From Candidatus Thiodiazotropha endoloripes (GTDB taxonomy: Bacteria; Pseudomonadota; Gammaproteobacteria; Chromatiales; Chromatiaceae): 64,000 nucleotides of DNA. Position numbers and translations under genes: made by a program. The stretch is taken from positions 1,240,001 to 1,304,000 of the forward strand of contig NZ_LVJW01000006.1 of NCBI RefSeq assembly GCF_001708965.1, written 5' to 3'. The notes beneath the pieces were generated by a model, which was not told the DNA's origin, ran no database searches, and worked only from the letters and a program-made list of their open reading frames with translations. Positions 28,250 to 37,579 of this stretch are shown piece after piece (the stretch's first letter is position 1; the number at the start of each line of letters is the position of its first letter).

Positions 28250-28579
28250 ATGGAAAAGGCAGATCTACCGGACCTGGGGGATAAAGGTAACCAGCACTAC
28301 GGTAGAAAAAAATATCCGCAAAAAGGTACTTCAGGCCTGGCCGTTGCCTATGTGCAGAATCTGTTAAATGCACGAATGCCCCCTCCCCCGCTTTGGGTCG
28401 ACGGTATCTTCGGGCCTAAGACGGATAGTCGGGTCAGACAATATCAGGCAAGCCGTAGATTGGCGGTCGATGGCATCGTCGGTCCGATGACACTGGCGAG
28501 TCTGGAGGCGGGGCCGCCAGCAATCCGTAAACGACCAAGTGCAGGGAGTATGGTAATCCCGGCAACCGGTGGCGTTTAA
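28250..28579 (+). CDS. Small peptidoglycan-binding-domain protein
   Basis: This 109-residue protein has one PG_binding_1 repeat (about residues 30-82: GLAVAYVQNLLNARMPPPPLWVDGIFGPKTDSRVRQYQASRRLAVDGIVGPMTLASL). No signal peptide is visible from the chosen start, which follows AAGGAGA. It could be exported by another route or act as a T6SS- or phage-like accessory, but nothing nearby supports either. The C-terminal tail is basic and short. Confidence 0.75.
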   Translation: MEKADLPDLGDKGNQHYGRKKYPQKGTSGLAVAYVQNLLNARMPPPPLWVDGIFGPKTDSRVRQYQASRRLAVDGIVGPMTLASLEAGPPAIRKRPSAGSMVIPATGGV

Positions 28580-28710
28580 AAACGCAAATGTCGAGAATTC
28601 AATCGAGGCTCAAGCCGGACTGAGCTCGGCGGGTCATGCCGCCGGGCATCTGTTGTCTTTAACCATTTTCTGCCAAGAAATCCGAAATTCGAAATCGGCA
28701 AGCAAGCGAT

Positions 28711-30957
28711 TCAGAAAAATGAAAAGGTACGACCCAGGTATAGGTAATTTTCAGTGCGGCCATTTTCTGCAAAACCCCGTGCCAGGTATATTGGGCCAAG
28801 TGGTGAATCCATCGATAGGGTGATACTGCCTGCCGTTCTTAATCTATCCATGGCGATATCATCCCGCTCATCCCAGACATTGCCAGCTTCTAACGAGACT
28901 CCCGCATAGACCGGTATTTTTAAAACCGATCGACTGTCGCCCAGTTCTCTTAAATAGATCAATCGTATGAGTCCGGCGTAACGCCCGGCGAGTTCTGATT
29001 CCTGATAGCCGGAGAGATTGAACAGACCACCGATGGAAAATCCAGTGTTTACCGGTCCATCTGTATTGGTCACTCCGGCAGCGCCAGCCCACAGCATAAG
29101 GGTATTCTTGTTCCAGGTATTTGCCCACAGGCCATTGATATTGAATGTGTCATACTCTTCCTCAGCCCCAAGCTCATCTCTGCTGGCCGACCAGGATAGG
29201 TTTGCCATCAGCCCGTGACGGGGAAAATTGATGCTATCCAATTGGTCGTAAGTAAAGGTTACGACCCAAGTGCCGAATTTGATCTCTTCCGAGGAGGTCG
29301 ACAGATCGCCAATGTATGGACTGACATCACCTGAGCCTGCATACGCGCCGATCTCGAGCTGGCCCCAATTGCCAAATTGACGTCCACCGGCGAGTAAAAA
29401 ATTGGAGTAGTTCACATTCAGGTCAGCCACCTGGCGACCGGATTCAAATACCCCGGCATGGGTTTCGTAGTAACCCAGCAAAGTTCGAAAATAGTATCTG
29501 AGGTTATAGTCGATGGGTTGATACAGCTCTGTGGTGATCCGCTGATCATGGCCGATCTGCACTTCTGTACGCCATTCTCCCCCCATACTGTTGATGGGTG
29601 TCATGGTATGGCTTGAGGCCAGGTTGAAAATCCCGGATCCATCAAAATTGGTCTCCATGGTCAGGCCGAATCTTAAGTAGTTAGGCCCCCACTCCTTTTC
29701 TGTTGCACGAATCTTCAATTCGTTTTGGTGATCCTTCTGCAGAAGATTGTAATCGACCCGTTCAAAGATGTTCATGCCATACAGCTGATTGATCTCCTCC
29801 TCCAGTTTCGCGATATTGAGTTTTTCGCCCTCGCTTGCCGAAATGTTTGCCTGCAGTACATCCGTGCTCAGAGGCGAATGGTTTTCGAAGCTGATCTGGT
29901 CGATAAGCGGCGTTGCGCTCTCCCTTTGTCGGAGTGAGGTCATGTGTGCGGCATACAACTCTTCCGATAGAGAGAGTTGTGCCAGCTGCTGCGCCATTTG
30001 GTTTGCTGCGGTCATACCGTTGTCGATCATTTCAGCGGCACGCCAGAAGTCAGTGGACGAGTGGTTGCCTAGGTCCGGCTTTATCAAAATATCCTTGTCA
30101 GTGAGTTTTTCCAGTTGCTGTTGCGTATTGCTCAATGTGGAAAAGCCCAGAATCTGGTTGAGTATGCTCAGTGGCGATGAAAGCCCTTCCCGACTTTGTG
30201 GCTTGGTACTGAGATCAACCACGATCAATCTGTCGGCACCCAGATCAAGGGCTTGCTGAACTGGCAGGTTATTGGCGAATCCGCCGTCGACCAGTAACCG
30301 GCCGTGCCAATCGACTGGTGCAAAAACGCCAGGGATCGCCATGCTCGCAAGCATGGCGGTTGAGAGAGGGCCGTTAGCCAGTGTGACCGCTTCACCGGTC
30401 TCTATATCGGCGCCTACGGCACGAAATCTGATTGGCAGCAGATCGAAATCATCTGGCGCCAGCAGAGTCAGTGATTTAAGTCTGAGGCTAAGTTGCTGAC
30501 CCTGTAGCAGTCCTTTCGGTATGACGAGGTTCCAGTCTTCAATCCCGGCTTCCTGCTTGATGAGAAAATCGTAATCATCGTGTTTGCGGCGAAAGCTCCG
30601 GTTCTGCCTGGGGGGTTGATCTTGAAATGCGGCATCCCAATCGGTTTCAGCCAGCAGTTGCTCAATCTCCTCCACCGTATAGCCATAGGCATACAGGCCA
30701 CCGACGATGGCGCCCATGCTGGTGCCGGTTATCACATCGATGGGGATGTGGAGCGCTTCGAGTACTTTCAGTACCCCAATATGTGAAGCTCCCCGTGCGC
30801 CGCCTCCACTTAGCACAAGACCGATCACCGGGCGGTCGAGAGGCTGGGTTGCTGTTGCCGCATCCGCCTGCAGTCCGATACCAATCAGCAGGATTGAACA
30901 GGCGATGACTTTTACCGTCGATATGGATACACGGGATAGGGAGGTTATTAGGCGCAC
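28711..30957 (-). CDS. Patatin-like phospholipase with C-terminal beta-barrel (type Vd, PlpD-like)
   Basis: This 748-residue protein has a signal peptide, then a patatin domain (about residues 45-245): oxyanion motif GGGARGASHIGVL, nucleophile GTSMG and the Asp motif DGGFANNLP. A POTRA-like segment (about 355-420) and a 16-strand-type outer-membrane barrel (about 430-748) end in YLYLGRTFSFF, with the terminal Phe of barrel proteins. This layout is that of type Vd autotransporters such as PlpD, secreted lipases. Start is GTG at 30957; no strong ribosome site is visible. It is convergent with the preceding gene. Confidence 0.88.
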   Translation of the reverse strand: MRLITSLSRVSISTVKVIACSILLIGIGLQADAATATQPLDRPVIGLVLSGGGARGASHIGVLKVLEALHIPIDVITGTSMGAIVGGLYAYGYTVEEIEQLLAETDWDAAFQDQPPRQNRSFRRKHDDYDFLIKQEAGIEDWNLVIPKGLLQGQQLSLRLKSLTLLAPDDFDLLPIRFRAVGADIETGEAVTLANGPLSTAMLASMAIPGVFAPVDWHGRLLVDGGFANNLPVQQALDLGADRLIVVDLSTKPQSREGLSSPLSILNQILGFSTLSNTQQQLEKLTDKDILIKPDLGNHSSTDFWRAAEMIDNGMTAANQMAQQLAQLSLSEELYAAHMTSLRQRESATPLIDQISFENHSPLSTDVLQANISASEGEKLNIAKLEEEINQLYGMNIFERVDYNLLQKDHQNELKIRATEKEWGPNYLRFGLTMETNFDGSGIFNLASSHTMTPINSMGGEWRTEVQIGHDQRITTELYQPIDYNLRYYFRTLLGYYETHAGVFESGRQVADLNVNYSNFLLAGGRQFGNWGQLEIGAYAGSGDVSPYIGDLSTSSEEIKFGTWVVTFTYDQLDSINFPRHGLMANLSWSASRDELGAEEEYDTFNINGLWANTWNKNTLMLWAGAAGVTNTDGPVNTGFSIGGLFNLSGYQESELAGRYAGLIRLIYLRELGDSRSVLKIPVYAGVSLEAGNVWDERDDIAMDRLRTAGSITLSMDSPLGPIYLARGFAENGRTENYLYLGRTFSFF

Positions 30958-31263
30958 TGCATTGGTATCGATCAGCTTCAGGTTTCCCTATGTGAAAGTC
31001 CACGCATCTCGAAATCAATGCGCTCCAGTGCAAACGAACAGGCTTTGATCTCTGATCTCTCCAGCACACTGGCGAGAAACTTCAGGCATTGTTGAACACC
31101 CTCTCTTTTGCCGGAGAGATCAGCTCTGTTTTATTGTAGCGGCATTGTTCAGCCTGGTACCAGAGCGAATGGTCTTGAGTCCAGCCCTAGCTGTTGGGCT
31201 GTTGTGGGTAGAAAATAGGGAGTGGGGAGGGGCTGTAGCAGCCCCTCACGAGAGATTGATCGA
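30958..31263. other. Intergenic region with a terminator for the DsrC-like gene
   Basis: Between the start of the patatin gene and the end of the DsrC-like gene, both read leftward, this gap holds the hairpin at 31228-31246 and presumably the patatin promoter. No gene was seen. Confidence 0.5.
31228..31246 (-). terminator. Hairpin after DsrC-like gene
   Basis: AGGGGCTG and CAGCCCCT pair around a three-base loop just 17 bases after the stop codon of the minus-strand DsrC-like gene. The following bases are C/T-rich rather than a pure T-run. Confidence 0.6.
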
Positions 31264-31608
31264 TCAGTGCACGCTGCCAAATGAGAGATCGAGCGAGTAG
31301 GGTGGCAGGGGAATGCCGGCAATCTTGCAGGCCTGAACAACCGGTCCTCTTGGGAAGAGGCTATAGAGATATTTCTTGCCACCCCGGTCTTTGACCTGTC
31401 CGGTCATGGCTTTGAGTACCAGTCTGGCGCTACAGGTGGCGCCATTCTGTTCGCAGTGACTGCGTAGGAAGTGGATCACTTCCCAATGGGCATCGGTCAG
31501 TTCGATATTCTCTTCGGCAGCAAGCTGAATGGCTTGTTCCTCAGTCCAATCCTCGAAGCCCTCGGGCGTATTGCTGTTCTCCACAGCCATAGGATTCATC
31601 TCAGGCAT
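31264..31608 (-). CDS. DsrC/TusE-like protein lacking the C-terminal cysteine
   Basis: This 114-residue protein matches the DsrC/TusE family across its length: FEDWTEEQAIQLAAEENIELTDAHWEVIHFLR and the C-terminal arm LFPRGPVVQACKIAGIP. DsrC carries sulfur on two arm cysteines. Here the upstream one is kept (Cys94), but the penultimate-position Cys expected 11 residues later is Ser105, and the chain runs nine residues further (LDLSFGSVH). It therefore cannot form the DsrC trisulfide in the usual way. It is not in a dsr or tus operon. A TGGAGA site precedes the ATG. Likely a regulatory or sulfur-relay paralogue. Confidence 0.85.
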   Translation of the reverse strand: MPEMNPMAVENSNTPEGFEDWTEEQAIQLAAEENIELTDAHWEVIHFLRSHCEQNGATCSARLVLKAMTGQVKDRGGKKYLYSLFPRGPVVQACKIAGIPLPPYSLDLSFGSVH

Positions 31609-31841
31609 TGGTATTCTCCAGTGGTGGTGGTTGTATTTTTCGTGGTCGTATTATTGGGTTTTTGTGCCCCACGCATTTAAAGATAGATCAGATCTGGATA
31701 AAGACCAAGAAAAATAGTAAGGAATGTTGTTTAGGCTTGTTCAAACCTTGTGGAAAGGCGACAAAGCCGCCTGTTTTCCGCTAACATGAGCAGCCTGGAT
31801 CGCCTTCCATGGTAAAGTATTCATAGGATAAACAATAAGTT

Positions 31842-34547
31842 ATGTCAGAAAAGCCGCCATTTGTTCTGGTTGATGGATCATCCTACCTGTTTCGGGCCTA
31901 CCACGCCCTACCGGACCTCAGTAACTCACAGGGGGAGCCGACAGGAGCGATCGTCGGGGTGCTCAACATGCTGCGTCGTCTGATCGGTGATTATCAGCCG
32001 CACTATATGGCGGTGGTCTTCGATGCGCCGGGCGGTAGTTTCCGCAATGAACTCTATCCCGACTACAAGGCCAATCGGCCGCCGATGCCGGAGGATCTGC
32101 GCTGTCAGATCGAACCCCTGCATGAAATCGTTCAGGCCATGGGGCTGCCGCTGGTTATGGTGGCCGGTGTTGAGGCGGATGATGTGATTGGCACCCTGGC
32201 TGTGCAGGCGACGGAAGCCGGCCTGGAGACGGTGATCTCCACGGGAGACAAGGATATGGCTCAGCTGGTCAATCCCTCGGTAAGCCTGGTCAATACCATG
32301 TCCGAGACCACCACGGATGAGCAGGGGGTAATGGACAAATTCGGTGTCAGACCGGACCAGATTATCGACTATCTGGCCCTGGTGGGTGACAGTGCGGACA
32401 ATATACCGGGGGTACCGAAATGTGGTCCGAAAACCGCAGCAAAATGGCTTAAAAGCTACGAAACGCTGGATGAGCTGATCAGTCATGCAGACGAAATTGG
32501 TGGTAAAATAGGCGAAAATCTTCGATCCAGTCTTGAACAGCTACCATTATCGAGAAAATTGGCGACAATTAAGCTGGATGTGGCGCTCGATCAGGCGCCC
32601 AAGGATCACAGCATCGGAGACCAGAACACGTCACTGCTGGGAAGCCATTTTCAGCGCATGGAGTCCAATCGGCTGCTGGCGAGCCTTGAGGGTACCGACC
32701 AGGAGGCGCCGCAAGCGGAGGCAGAGGCCGCTGTCGAGGCAGATTATCAGACCATTCTCAGCCAGGCGGAGCTGCTCAAGTGGCTGAAACGACTCAGTTC
32801 CAGTGAACTGTTCGCCTTTGACACGGAGACCACCAGCCTCGATTACATGCAGGCCGAACTGGTGGGTATCTCCTTTGCCATCTCGCCCGGTGAGGCGGCC
32901 TATGTGCCCCTAGCCCATGACTATCCGGGGGCTCCGGAACAGCTCTCTCTGGAGTGGGTGTTGGAGCAGTTCAAGCCCCTGCTGGAAGACCCTGAGCAGA
33001 AAAAGGTGGGTCAGAATCTGAAATACGACATGAGCGTGCTGGCCCGCTATGGCATCCAGATGCAGGGTATCGCCTTTGACACCATGCTGGAGTCCTATGT
33101 GCTCAATTCCACGGCAACCCGCCACGATATGGATTCGTTGGCGAAAAACTATCTGAACCACGCCACGATCCACTTTGAGGATATCGCCGGGAAGGGCAAA
33201 AAACAGCTCACGTTCAATCAGATCGAGCTGGATCAGGCCTCGCCATACGCTGCCGAAGATGCGGATATAACCTTAAGGTTGCACCAGGAAATCTGGCCGA
33301 AACTAGAAAGTGAGTCTTCACTAACAAAGCTCTTCAATGAACTGGAAGTGGCTCTGGTTCCGGTGCTTTCTCGCATTGAGCGTAACGGGGTCAGCGTCGA
33401 TAGCACGATGCTGCGTCAGCAGAGTGACGCTTTTGCCCGGCAGCTTCATGAGCTGGAGCAGCAGGCCTACAGCCTGGCCGGCCACAACTTCAATCTGGGC
33501 TCGCCGAAACAGATCGGTGAGGTTTTTTTCAATGAGCTGCAGTTGCCGGTGATCAGCAAAACCCCGAAAGGGGCCCCATCCACCGCCGAGTCGGTGTTGG
33601 TCGAATTGGCCCATCAGGGGCATGAACTGCCGTCGGTGATCCTGCAACACCGGGGATTGGCTAAACTGAAATCCACCTACACCGATAAGCTGCCCGAGAT
33701 GGTCAATCCGACCACAGGAAGGGTGCATACCTCCTATCATCAGGCTGTCGCCGCCACCGGCAGACTCTCCTCAACCGACCCGAATCTGCAGAATATCCCG
33801 ATTCGCAGCGAGGAGGGGCGTCGTATCCGACAGGCCTTTGTGCCTCAAGCCGGCTGGAAAATGGTGGCAGCCGACTATTCCCAGATTGAACTGCGCATCA
33901 TGGCCCATCTGTCACAGGATCAGGGGCTGTTACAGGCCTTCTCAGAGGGTAAGGACATCCATACCGCTACCGCAGCAGAGGTTTTCGGCACCGAGCTGGA
34001 GCAGGTGAGTTCAGAGCAGCGCCGTTCTGCCAAAGCGATCAATTTCGGCTTGATCTACGGAATGTCGGCCTTCGGTCTGGCACGACAGCTGGGTATCGAG
34101 CGGAAGGCAGCCCAGGAGTATGTCGACCTCTATTTCGATCGCTACCCCGGCGTGGCTGAGTTTATGGATCGAATCCGTGAGCAGGCCCATCAGCAGGGCT
34201 ATGTGGAGACCCTGTACGGTCGTCGCCTCTATCTGCCCGATATCAATGCCCGCAATCATCAGCGCCGTACAGCCGCTGAGCGCACCGCCATCAATGCGCC
34301 CATGCAGGGTACAGCGGCGGATATCATTAAACGGGCCATGCTCTCGGTCGATCAGTGGATTGAAGGGGAGAAACCGCCAGTGCAGATGCTGATGCAGGTA
34401 CACGATGAGTTGGTCTTCGAGGTCGAACCGGAGTATCTGCAAGAGGCCACGACAGTGCTGACGGAGCGTATGCAGGGGGCGGCTCTACTCGATGTCCCAC
34501 TCCTGGTGGATGTCGGTGTGGGTGACAATTGGGACGAGGCCCATTGA
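31842..34547 (+). CDS. polA: DNA polymerase I
   Basis: This 901-residue enzyme does repair synthesis and Okazaki-primer removal. All three domains are present: 5'-3' exonuclease (about 1-290, VLVDGSSYLFRAYHALP, VGDSADNIPGVPKCGPKTAAKWL), 3'-5' exonuclease (about 300-500, with the intact FDTETTSLD motif) and polymerase (motif A AADYSQIELRIMAHLS, motif B RRSAKAINFGLIYGMSAFGL, motif C QVHDELVFEV). It is monocistronic and followed by a terminator. Confidence 0.97.
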   Translation: MSEKPPFVLVDGSSYLFRAYHALPDLSNSQGEPTGAIVGVLNMLRRLIGDYQPHYMAVVFDAPGGSFRNELYPDYKANRPPMPEDLRCQIEPLHEIVQAMGLPLVMVAGVEADDVIGTLAVQATEAGLETVISTGDKDMAQLVNPSVSLVNTMSETTTDEQGVMDKFGVRPDQIIDYLALVGDSADNIPGVPKCGPKTAAKWLKSYETLDELISHADEIGGKIGENLRSSLEQLPLSRKLATIKLDVALDQAPKDHSIGDQNTSLLGSHFQRMESNRLLASLEGTDQEAPQAEAEAAVEADYQTILSQAELLKWLKRLSSSELFAFDTETTSLDYMQAELVGISFAISPGEAAYVPLAHDYPGAPEQLSLEWVLEQFKPLLEDPEQKKVGQNLKYDMSVLARYGIQMQGIAFDTMLESYVLNSTATRHDMDSLAKNYLNHATIHFEDIAGKGKKQLTFNQIELDQASPYAAEDADITLRLHQEIWPKLESESSLTKLFNELEVALVPVLSRIERNGVSVDSTMLRQQSDAFARQLHELEQQAYSLAGHNFNLGSPKQIGEVFFNELQLPVISKTPKGAPSTAESVLVELAHQGHELPSVILQHRGLAKLKSTYTDKLPEMVNPTTGRVHTSYHQAVAATGRLSSTDPNLQNIPIRSEEGRRIRQAFVPQAGWKMVAADYSQIELRIMAHLSQDQGLLQAFSEGKDIHTATAAEVFGTELEQVSSEQRRSAKAINFGLIYGMSAFGLARQLGIERKAAQEYVDLYFDRYPGVAEFMDRIREQAHQQGYVETLYGRRLYLPDINARNHQRRTAAERTAINAPMQGTAADIIKRAMLSVDQWIEGEKPPVQMLMQVHDELVFEVEPEYLQEATTVLTERMQGAALLDVPLLVDVGVGDNWDEAH

Positions 34548-34857
34548 GGCAGATGCAAAATAGTTGAGTAGGTTGCTGAACTTTTTCCGGGCAGCCCAGT
34601 CAGAGGTTCTGTAAGTCGTACGGCACGGGTCGCTTTTCCTCCCTTTGCGACCCACCCCTTCCCGGTGACCCCATCCGGGAAGATCCGGCCCCGTCAGTCT
34701 CTCCCCTTAGGCTGATGGGGCCACTTTTTTATATGGTATTGATTTTCTTAGATCTCTTACGGACAGGATTGCCCTGTTCCAATACGCATATTTTGTAAGG
34801 TATTTGTAAGCGCACGGATCTGTTGCATCTGTCGAGAGCTCTCTGTGATAACCCAAA
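34548..34857. other. Intergenic region between polA and the redox cluster
   Basis: The gap holds the polA terminator. The rest, up to the end of the minus-strand gene at 34858, shows no gene. Confidence 0.5.
34687..34732 (+). terminator. Rho-independent terminator of polA
   Basis: GGCCCCGTCAG pairs with CTGATGGGGCC (one G-T wobble) around a pyrimidine-rich loop and is followed by ACTTTTTT. It lies about 140 bases after the polA stop. Confidence 0.85.
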
Positions 34858-35313
34858 TCAGTGCATGAGGCGTGAGATCAGTGACTGTTCAGGGAATGTG
34901 GTTTGAGTGAGATCGACGACTGCATCCGGTTGTAGCTTGAGTGCTGCATCGGCCAGAATGACAACGGGCAGCACCACATTATGTCCCCAGGGTTTGGTGC
35001 TGAATTCTGTTAGCCAGGTTATCACTGACTGATTCTGTTTTGAGACCAGCAACGATTCAATATTATGTAGTACTGTTGGTCCTGCCTGCATCGTCTCGAA
35101 CAGAGTGCGATCGAGTTCAGCAAGGGTCAGGTCTGCAGCCTTCATGCCGAGAGGTGCCATCTCGGTTTCACGATAATCGTAAAATGAATAGTTCAGTTCA
35201 TGTGCCAGGGTTTTGAATAGATCTGGGCGATATTCGGGAAAAGCGACAATCAGTCCATACCACTCCGTTTTGTTGGCTAACTGCTGAGCGACTATTTTTA
35301 TCCATTGTTCCAT
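34858..35313 (-). CDS. Unknown protein at the end of the redox cluster
   Basis: I do not recognise this protein of about 151 residues. From the ATG at 35313 it reads MEQWIKIVAQQLANKTEWYG and contains HELNYSFYDYRETEMAPLG, TVLHNIESLLVSKQNQSVITWL and VVLPVVILADAAL. The alternating hydrophobic strands and helices resemble an alpha/beta ATPase-like fold without a P-loop, but this is only an impression. The open frame extends upstream to 35571 across the end of the DUF302 gene in another frame; that part looks non-coding. It is the last gene of the minus-strand cluster, 86 bases after DUF302. Confidence 0.6.
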   Translation of the reverse strand: MEQWIKIVAQQLANKTEWYGLIVAFPEYRPDLFKTLAHELNYSFYDYRETEMAPLGMKAADLTLAELDRTLFETMQAGPTVLHNIESLLVSKQNQSVITWLTEFSTKPWGHNVVLPVVILADAALKLQPDAVVDLTQTTFPEQSLISRLMH

Positions 35314-35399
35314 CGAGTAATCCGGTATCTGTTCAGGCGTTCCTGGTATCGGTCTTCTACGTTGACTGAGGCACTGGCCAATTTGTCTGTTGTTGTTAT

Positions 35400-35909
35400 T
35401 TAGAAATCTCCAGTGGCACCCGCCGTCATTACTGCAAGCATGGCCTGGTTGACACGAATTGCGATGGTCTGCAGTTCCGGCGATAGGGAGGTGCTGTTGA
35501 TCAACATGTCGAGGTTGAGCATATAGAGCCAGGCTTTTCCATGCTGATCTTCCACCAGAGATATACGGCATGGCATGTAGGCTGAATAGAGAGGATCACT
35601 GACTACCATCTGTACGGCGTCTTCCGGATCGCAGAACTGCAGAATCTCGAGATGGGGGGATTTCAAACCTCGGGCTCGTACCTCTTCATGCACCTTCTGA
35701 CGTCCAACCAGGCGCAGGTTCAATTCTGCCGCTTTGGATGTCATGGCGTCACCTGCGTCGGCTAGGCTGACACCGCTGGCAAGGCTCATTTTAATGACTG
35801 ATTGATAGATGTCAGCAATCTCTACCTCAGGATCTTCACCGGCGGACAGGTTGAATGTAAGGAGTAAGAAAGCTAAGAAGCAGAGATTATATTTGGTAGA
35901 TAATTTCAT
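35400..35909 (-). CDS. DUF302-domain exported protein
   Basis: This 169-residue protein has a signal peptide (cleavage near NLSAG-ED) and a DUF302-like domain with the typical blocks ILQFCDPEDAVQMVVSDPLYSAYMPCRISLVED and a YMLNLD strand. DUF302 proteins are small periplasmic or cytosolic proteins often found near sulfur and heavy-metal redox genes; their biochemical role is not established. GGGGAGACG precedes the ATG. It is transcribed after the diheme cytochrome, about 95 bases away. Confidence 0.75.
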   Translation of the reverse strand: MKLSTKYNLCFLAFLLLTFNLSAGEDPEVEIADIYQSVIKMSLASGVSLADAGDAMTSKAAELNLRLVGRQKVHEEVRARGLKSPHLEILQFCDPEDAVQMVVSDPLYSAYMPCRISLVEDQHGKAWLYMLNLDMLINSTSLSPELQTIAIRVNQAMLAVMTAGATGDF

Positions 35910-36003
35910 GATCGTCTCCCCATAGTCGATGAATATGCAGGCAGATCATTTCGCTTCCGAAATAGTTTTACTAGTTATCTGCCTGATGGAAAGGTGATTT
36001 GCA

Positions 36004-36843
36004 TTAATTGGGCATGAACAGTATTCCTGTTGGGGTGATTCTGAAGTTGCCGGATAGACCAGCGATAGAACGCATATCCTGATTGAGCGGCTTGAGAACA
36101 ATATCGCCGGAAGGTGTGACTCTGAATTGGCCGGATATATTGAGATCGTCCTGATCGCCTCCCTGTACCATACCGACCATACTCATACTGTCCATCATGC
36201 TGGACATGCCTACCGAGAAGTCATTTGTTTCAGGAAGAGGTGGATGAGCAGGTAGAGTTGTGACATAGGCGATAATGTCATCGATTTCAGAGTCAGCATA
36301 GTCATCGAATGTTTCGTCTTCAGGATCGTCGTCATGGTGACGTTGTTTATCCTGAAATTTTTTGATTTGGCTAAAGATGTAACTGCCGTATTGCCCTGCT
36401 ACCGGTGGTATGTCCTTTTTAGGTTTTCCCAAACCTGATTTCTTGTGGCAGGATTTGCACACATCATTGAATATTTCTTTGCCTTTGTCGGGTTTGCCAT
36501 TAGGGTATTCAGGGATTTTTGGCAGGTTGAGATTGCGTAAGTTGACCCCTGCGAGGTATTCCGAAATGTCCCTGATATCGTCATCGGTCATTTTTTTGAT
36601 GGACGAAGCGATAACCATAGGAGCATAACTTCGTTCACCGGAACGATAGAATTTGAGTTCCTTTTCCAGATAGTCGGCGGGTAAGCCGGCCAATCTGGGA
36701 GACATGGTGCCAGGAGTTCCCTGACCATAGTCACCGTGGCAGAGTGCACAGCTCCTGTTAATCCGTTTGCCATTCTCGATATTCAAAGCCTGACATAGAT
36801 TTGGTAGTAATAGTAAGAGTATCAATACAGTTTTAAGCAGCAT
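36004..36843 (-). CDS. Periplasmic diheme cytochrome c with Met-rich tail
   Basis: This 279-residue protein has a signal peptide and two class I cytochrome domains, each with one haem site: CALCHG (about residue 33) and CKSCHK (about 130). It resembles cytochrome c4. A roughly 90-residue C-terminal extension holds a Met-rich stretch (VGMSSMMDSMSMVGM) and two related repeats, GQFRVTPSGDIVLKP and GNFRITPTGILFMPN. The same R-V-T-P-x-G motif occurs in the Met/Gly repeat protein at 42306-43154. It follows the ferredoxin gene by 35 bases and has an AGGAG site, so it is probably in the operon as electron donor or acceptor. Confidence 0.88.
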   Translation of the reverse strand: MLLKTVLILLLLLPNLCQALNIENGKRINRSCALCHGDYGQGTPGTMSPRLAGLPADYLEKELKFYRSGERSYAPMVIASSIKKMTDDDIRDISEYLAGVNLRNLNLPKIPEYPNGKPDKGKEIFNDVCKSCHKKSGLGKPKKDIPPVAGQYGSYIFSQIKKFQDKQRHHDDDPEDETFDDYADSEIDDIIAYVTTLPAHPPLPETNDFSVGMSSMMDSMSMVGMVQGGDQDDLNISGQFRVTPSGDIVLKPLNQDMRSIAGLSGNFRITPTGILFMPN

Positions 36844-36878
36844 TCATTGACTCCTGGGTTATCGGTTCAACTTTTATG

Positions 36879-37556
36879 TTAAGAATTATCGTTATCTACG
36901 TTGCCTTTAGAGTGGGCAATGAAACGAATCGAGGGATTGGTTAGTTTTGGATCAGCCATGTTCTTGACCTGTTTGACAGGCTGTTCATTTGGTCCAATCG
37001 CTGTTGTATCGAAATTGCCGCTATCGAGTTGATCGATTGGGCCGATATCCAACACGCGCATCATACAGGCCATAACACAGTATGGTTTGCGTCCGGCATC
37101 GATCTCATCGACGCACATGTTGCATTTTTTAACCAGATTATCACTGGGATCGAATTGAGGTGCGCCGTATGGACAGGCGGCTTCACAACGTCTGCAACCG
37201 ATACAAAGTGAGGAGTCAATGTCGACAATGCCGTCTTGCTTACGTTTGAAGATGGCGCCTGTTGGGCAGGTCGGCAGGCAGGCAGGTTGTGCACAGTGGT
37301 TGCAAGACATGTTGACCTTGTAAGCATAGACATCGGGAAAATCACCTCCCTCAATGTAGCTTACTCGGCGAAAGCGTGGTCCCGGCGCAAGCCCGTTTTT
37401 GTCTTTACATGCTATTTCACAGGCACGGCAGCCAATACAATCAACATTATGATGTATGAAGCCTAATTGTTGATCAGGATCAACAGGTGTGTAAACCTGT
37501 TGTTTACGCCGTTTGACCGCTGCTTTTATTTTTGATTTGTCCATGGTTTTGCTCAT
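36879..37556 (-). CDS. Four-cluster ferredoxin subunit of a DmsB/PsrB-type molybdoenzyme
   Basis: This 225-residue electron-transfer subunit has the cysteine motifs CIGCRACEIAC, CNHCAQPACLPTCPTG, CIGCRRCEAACPYG and CNMCVDEIDAGRKPYCVMAC, enough for four [4Fe-4S] clusters, as in DmsB. It has no signal peptide and would be carried through the Tat system with the catalytic subunit. It starts 23 bases after that gene's stop. No DmsC/NrfD-type membrane anchor is encoded in the window, so electrons must pass to another carrier such as the adjacent cytochromes. Confidence 0.9.
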   Translation of the reverse strand: MSKTMDKSKIKAAVKRRKQQVYTPVDPDQQLGFIHHNVDCIGCRACEIACKDKNGLAPGPRFRRVSYIEGGDFPDVYAYKVNMSCNHCAQPACLPTCPTGAIFKRKQDGIVDIDSSLCIGCRRCEAACPYGAPQFDPSDNLVKKCNMCVDEIDAGRKPYCVMACMMRVLDIGPIDQLDSGNFDTTAIGPNEQPVKQVKNMADPKLTNPSIRFIAHSKGNVDNDNS

Positions 37557-37579
37557 ACGAATGAACTCCAGTTGATCGA

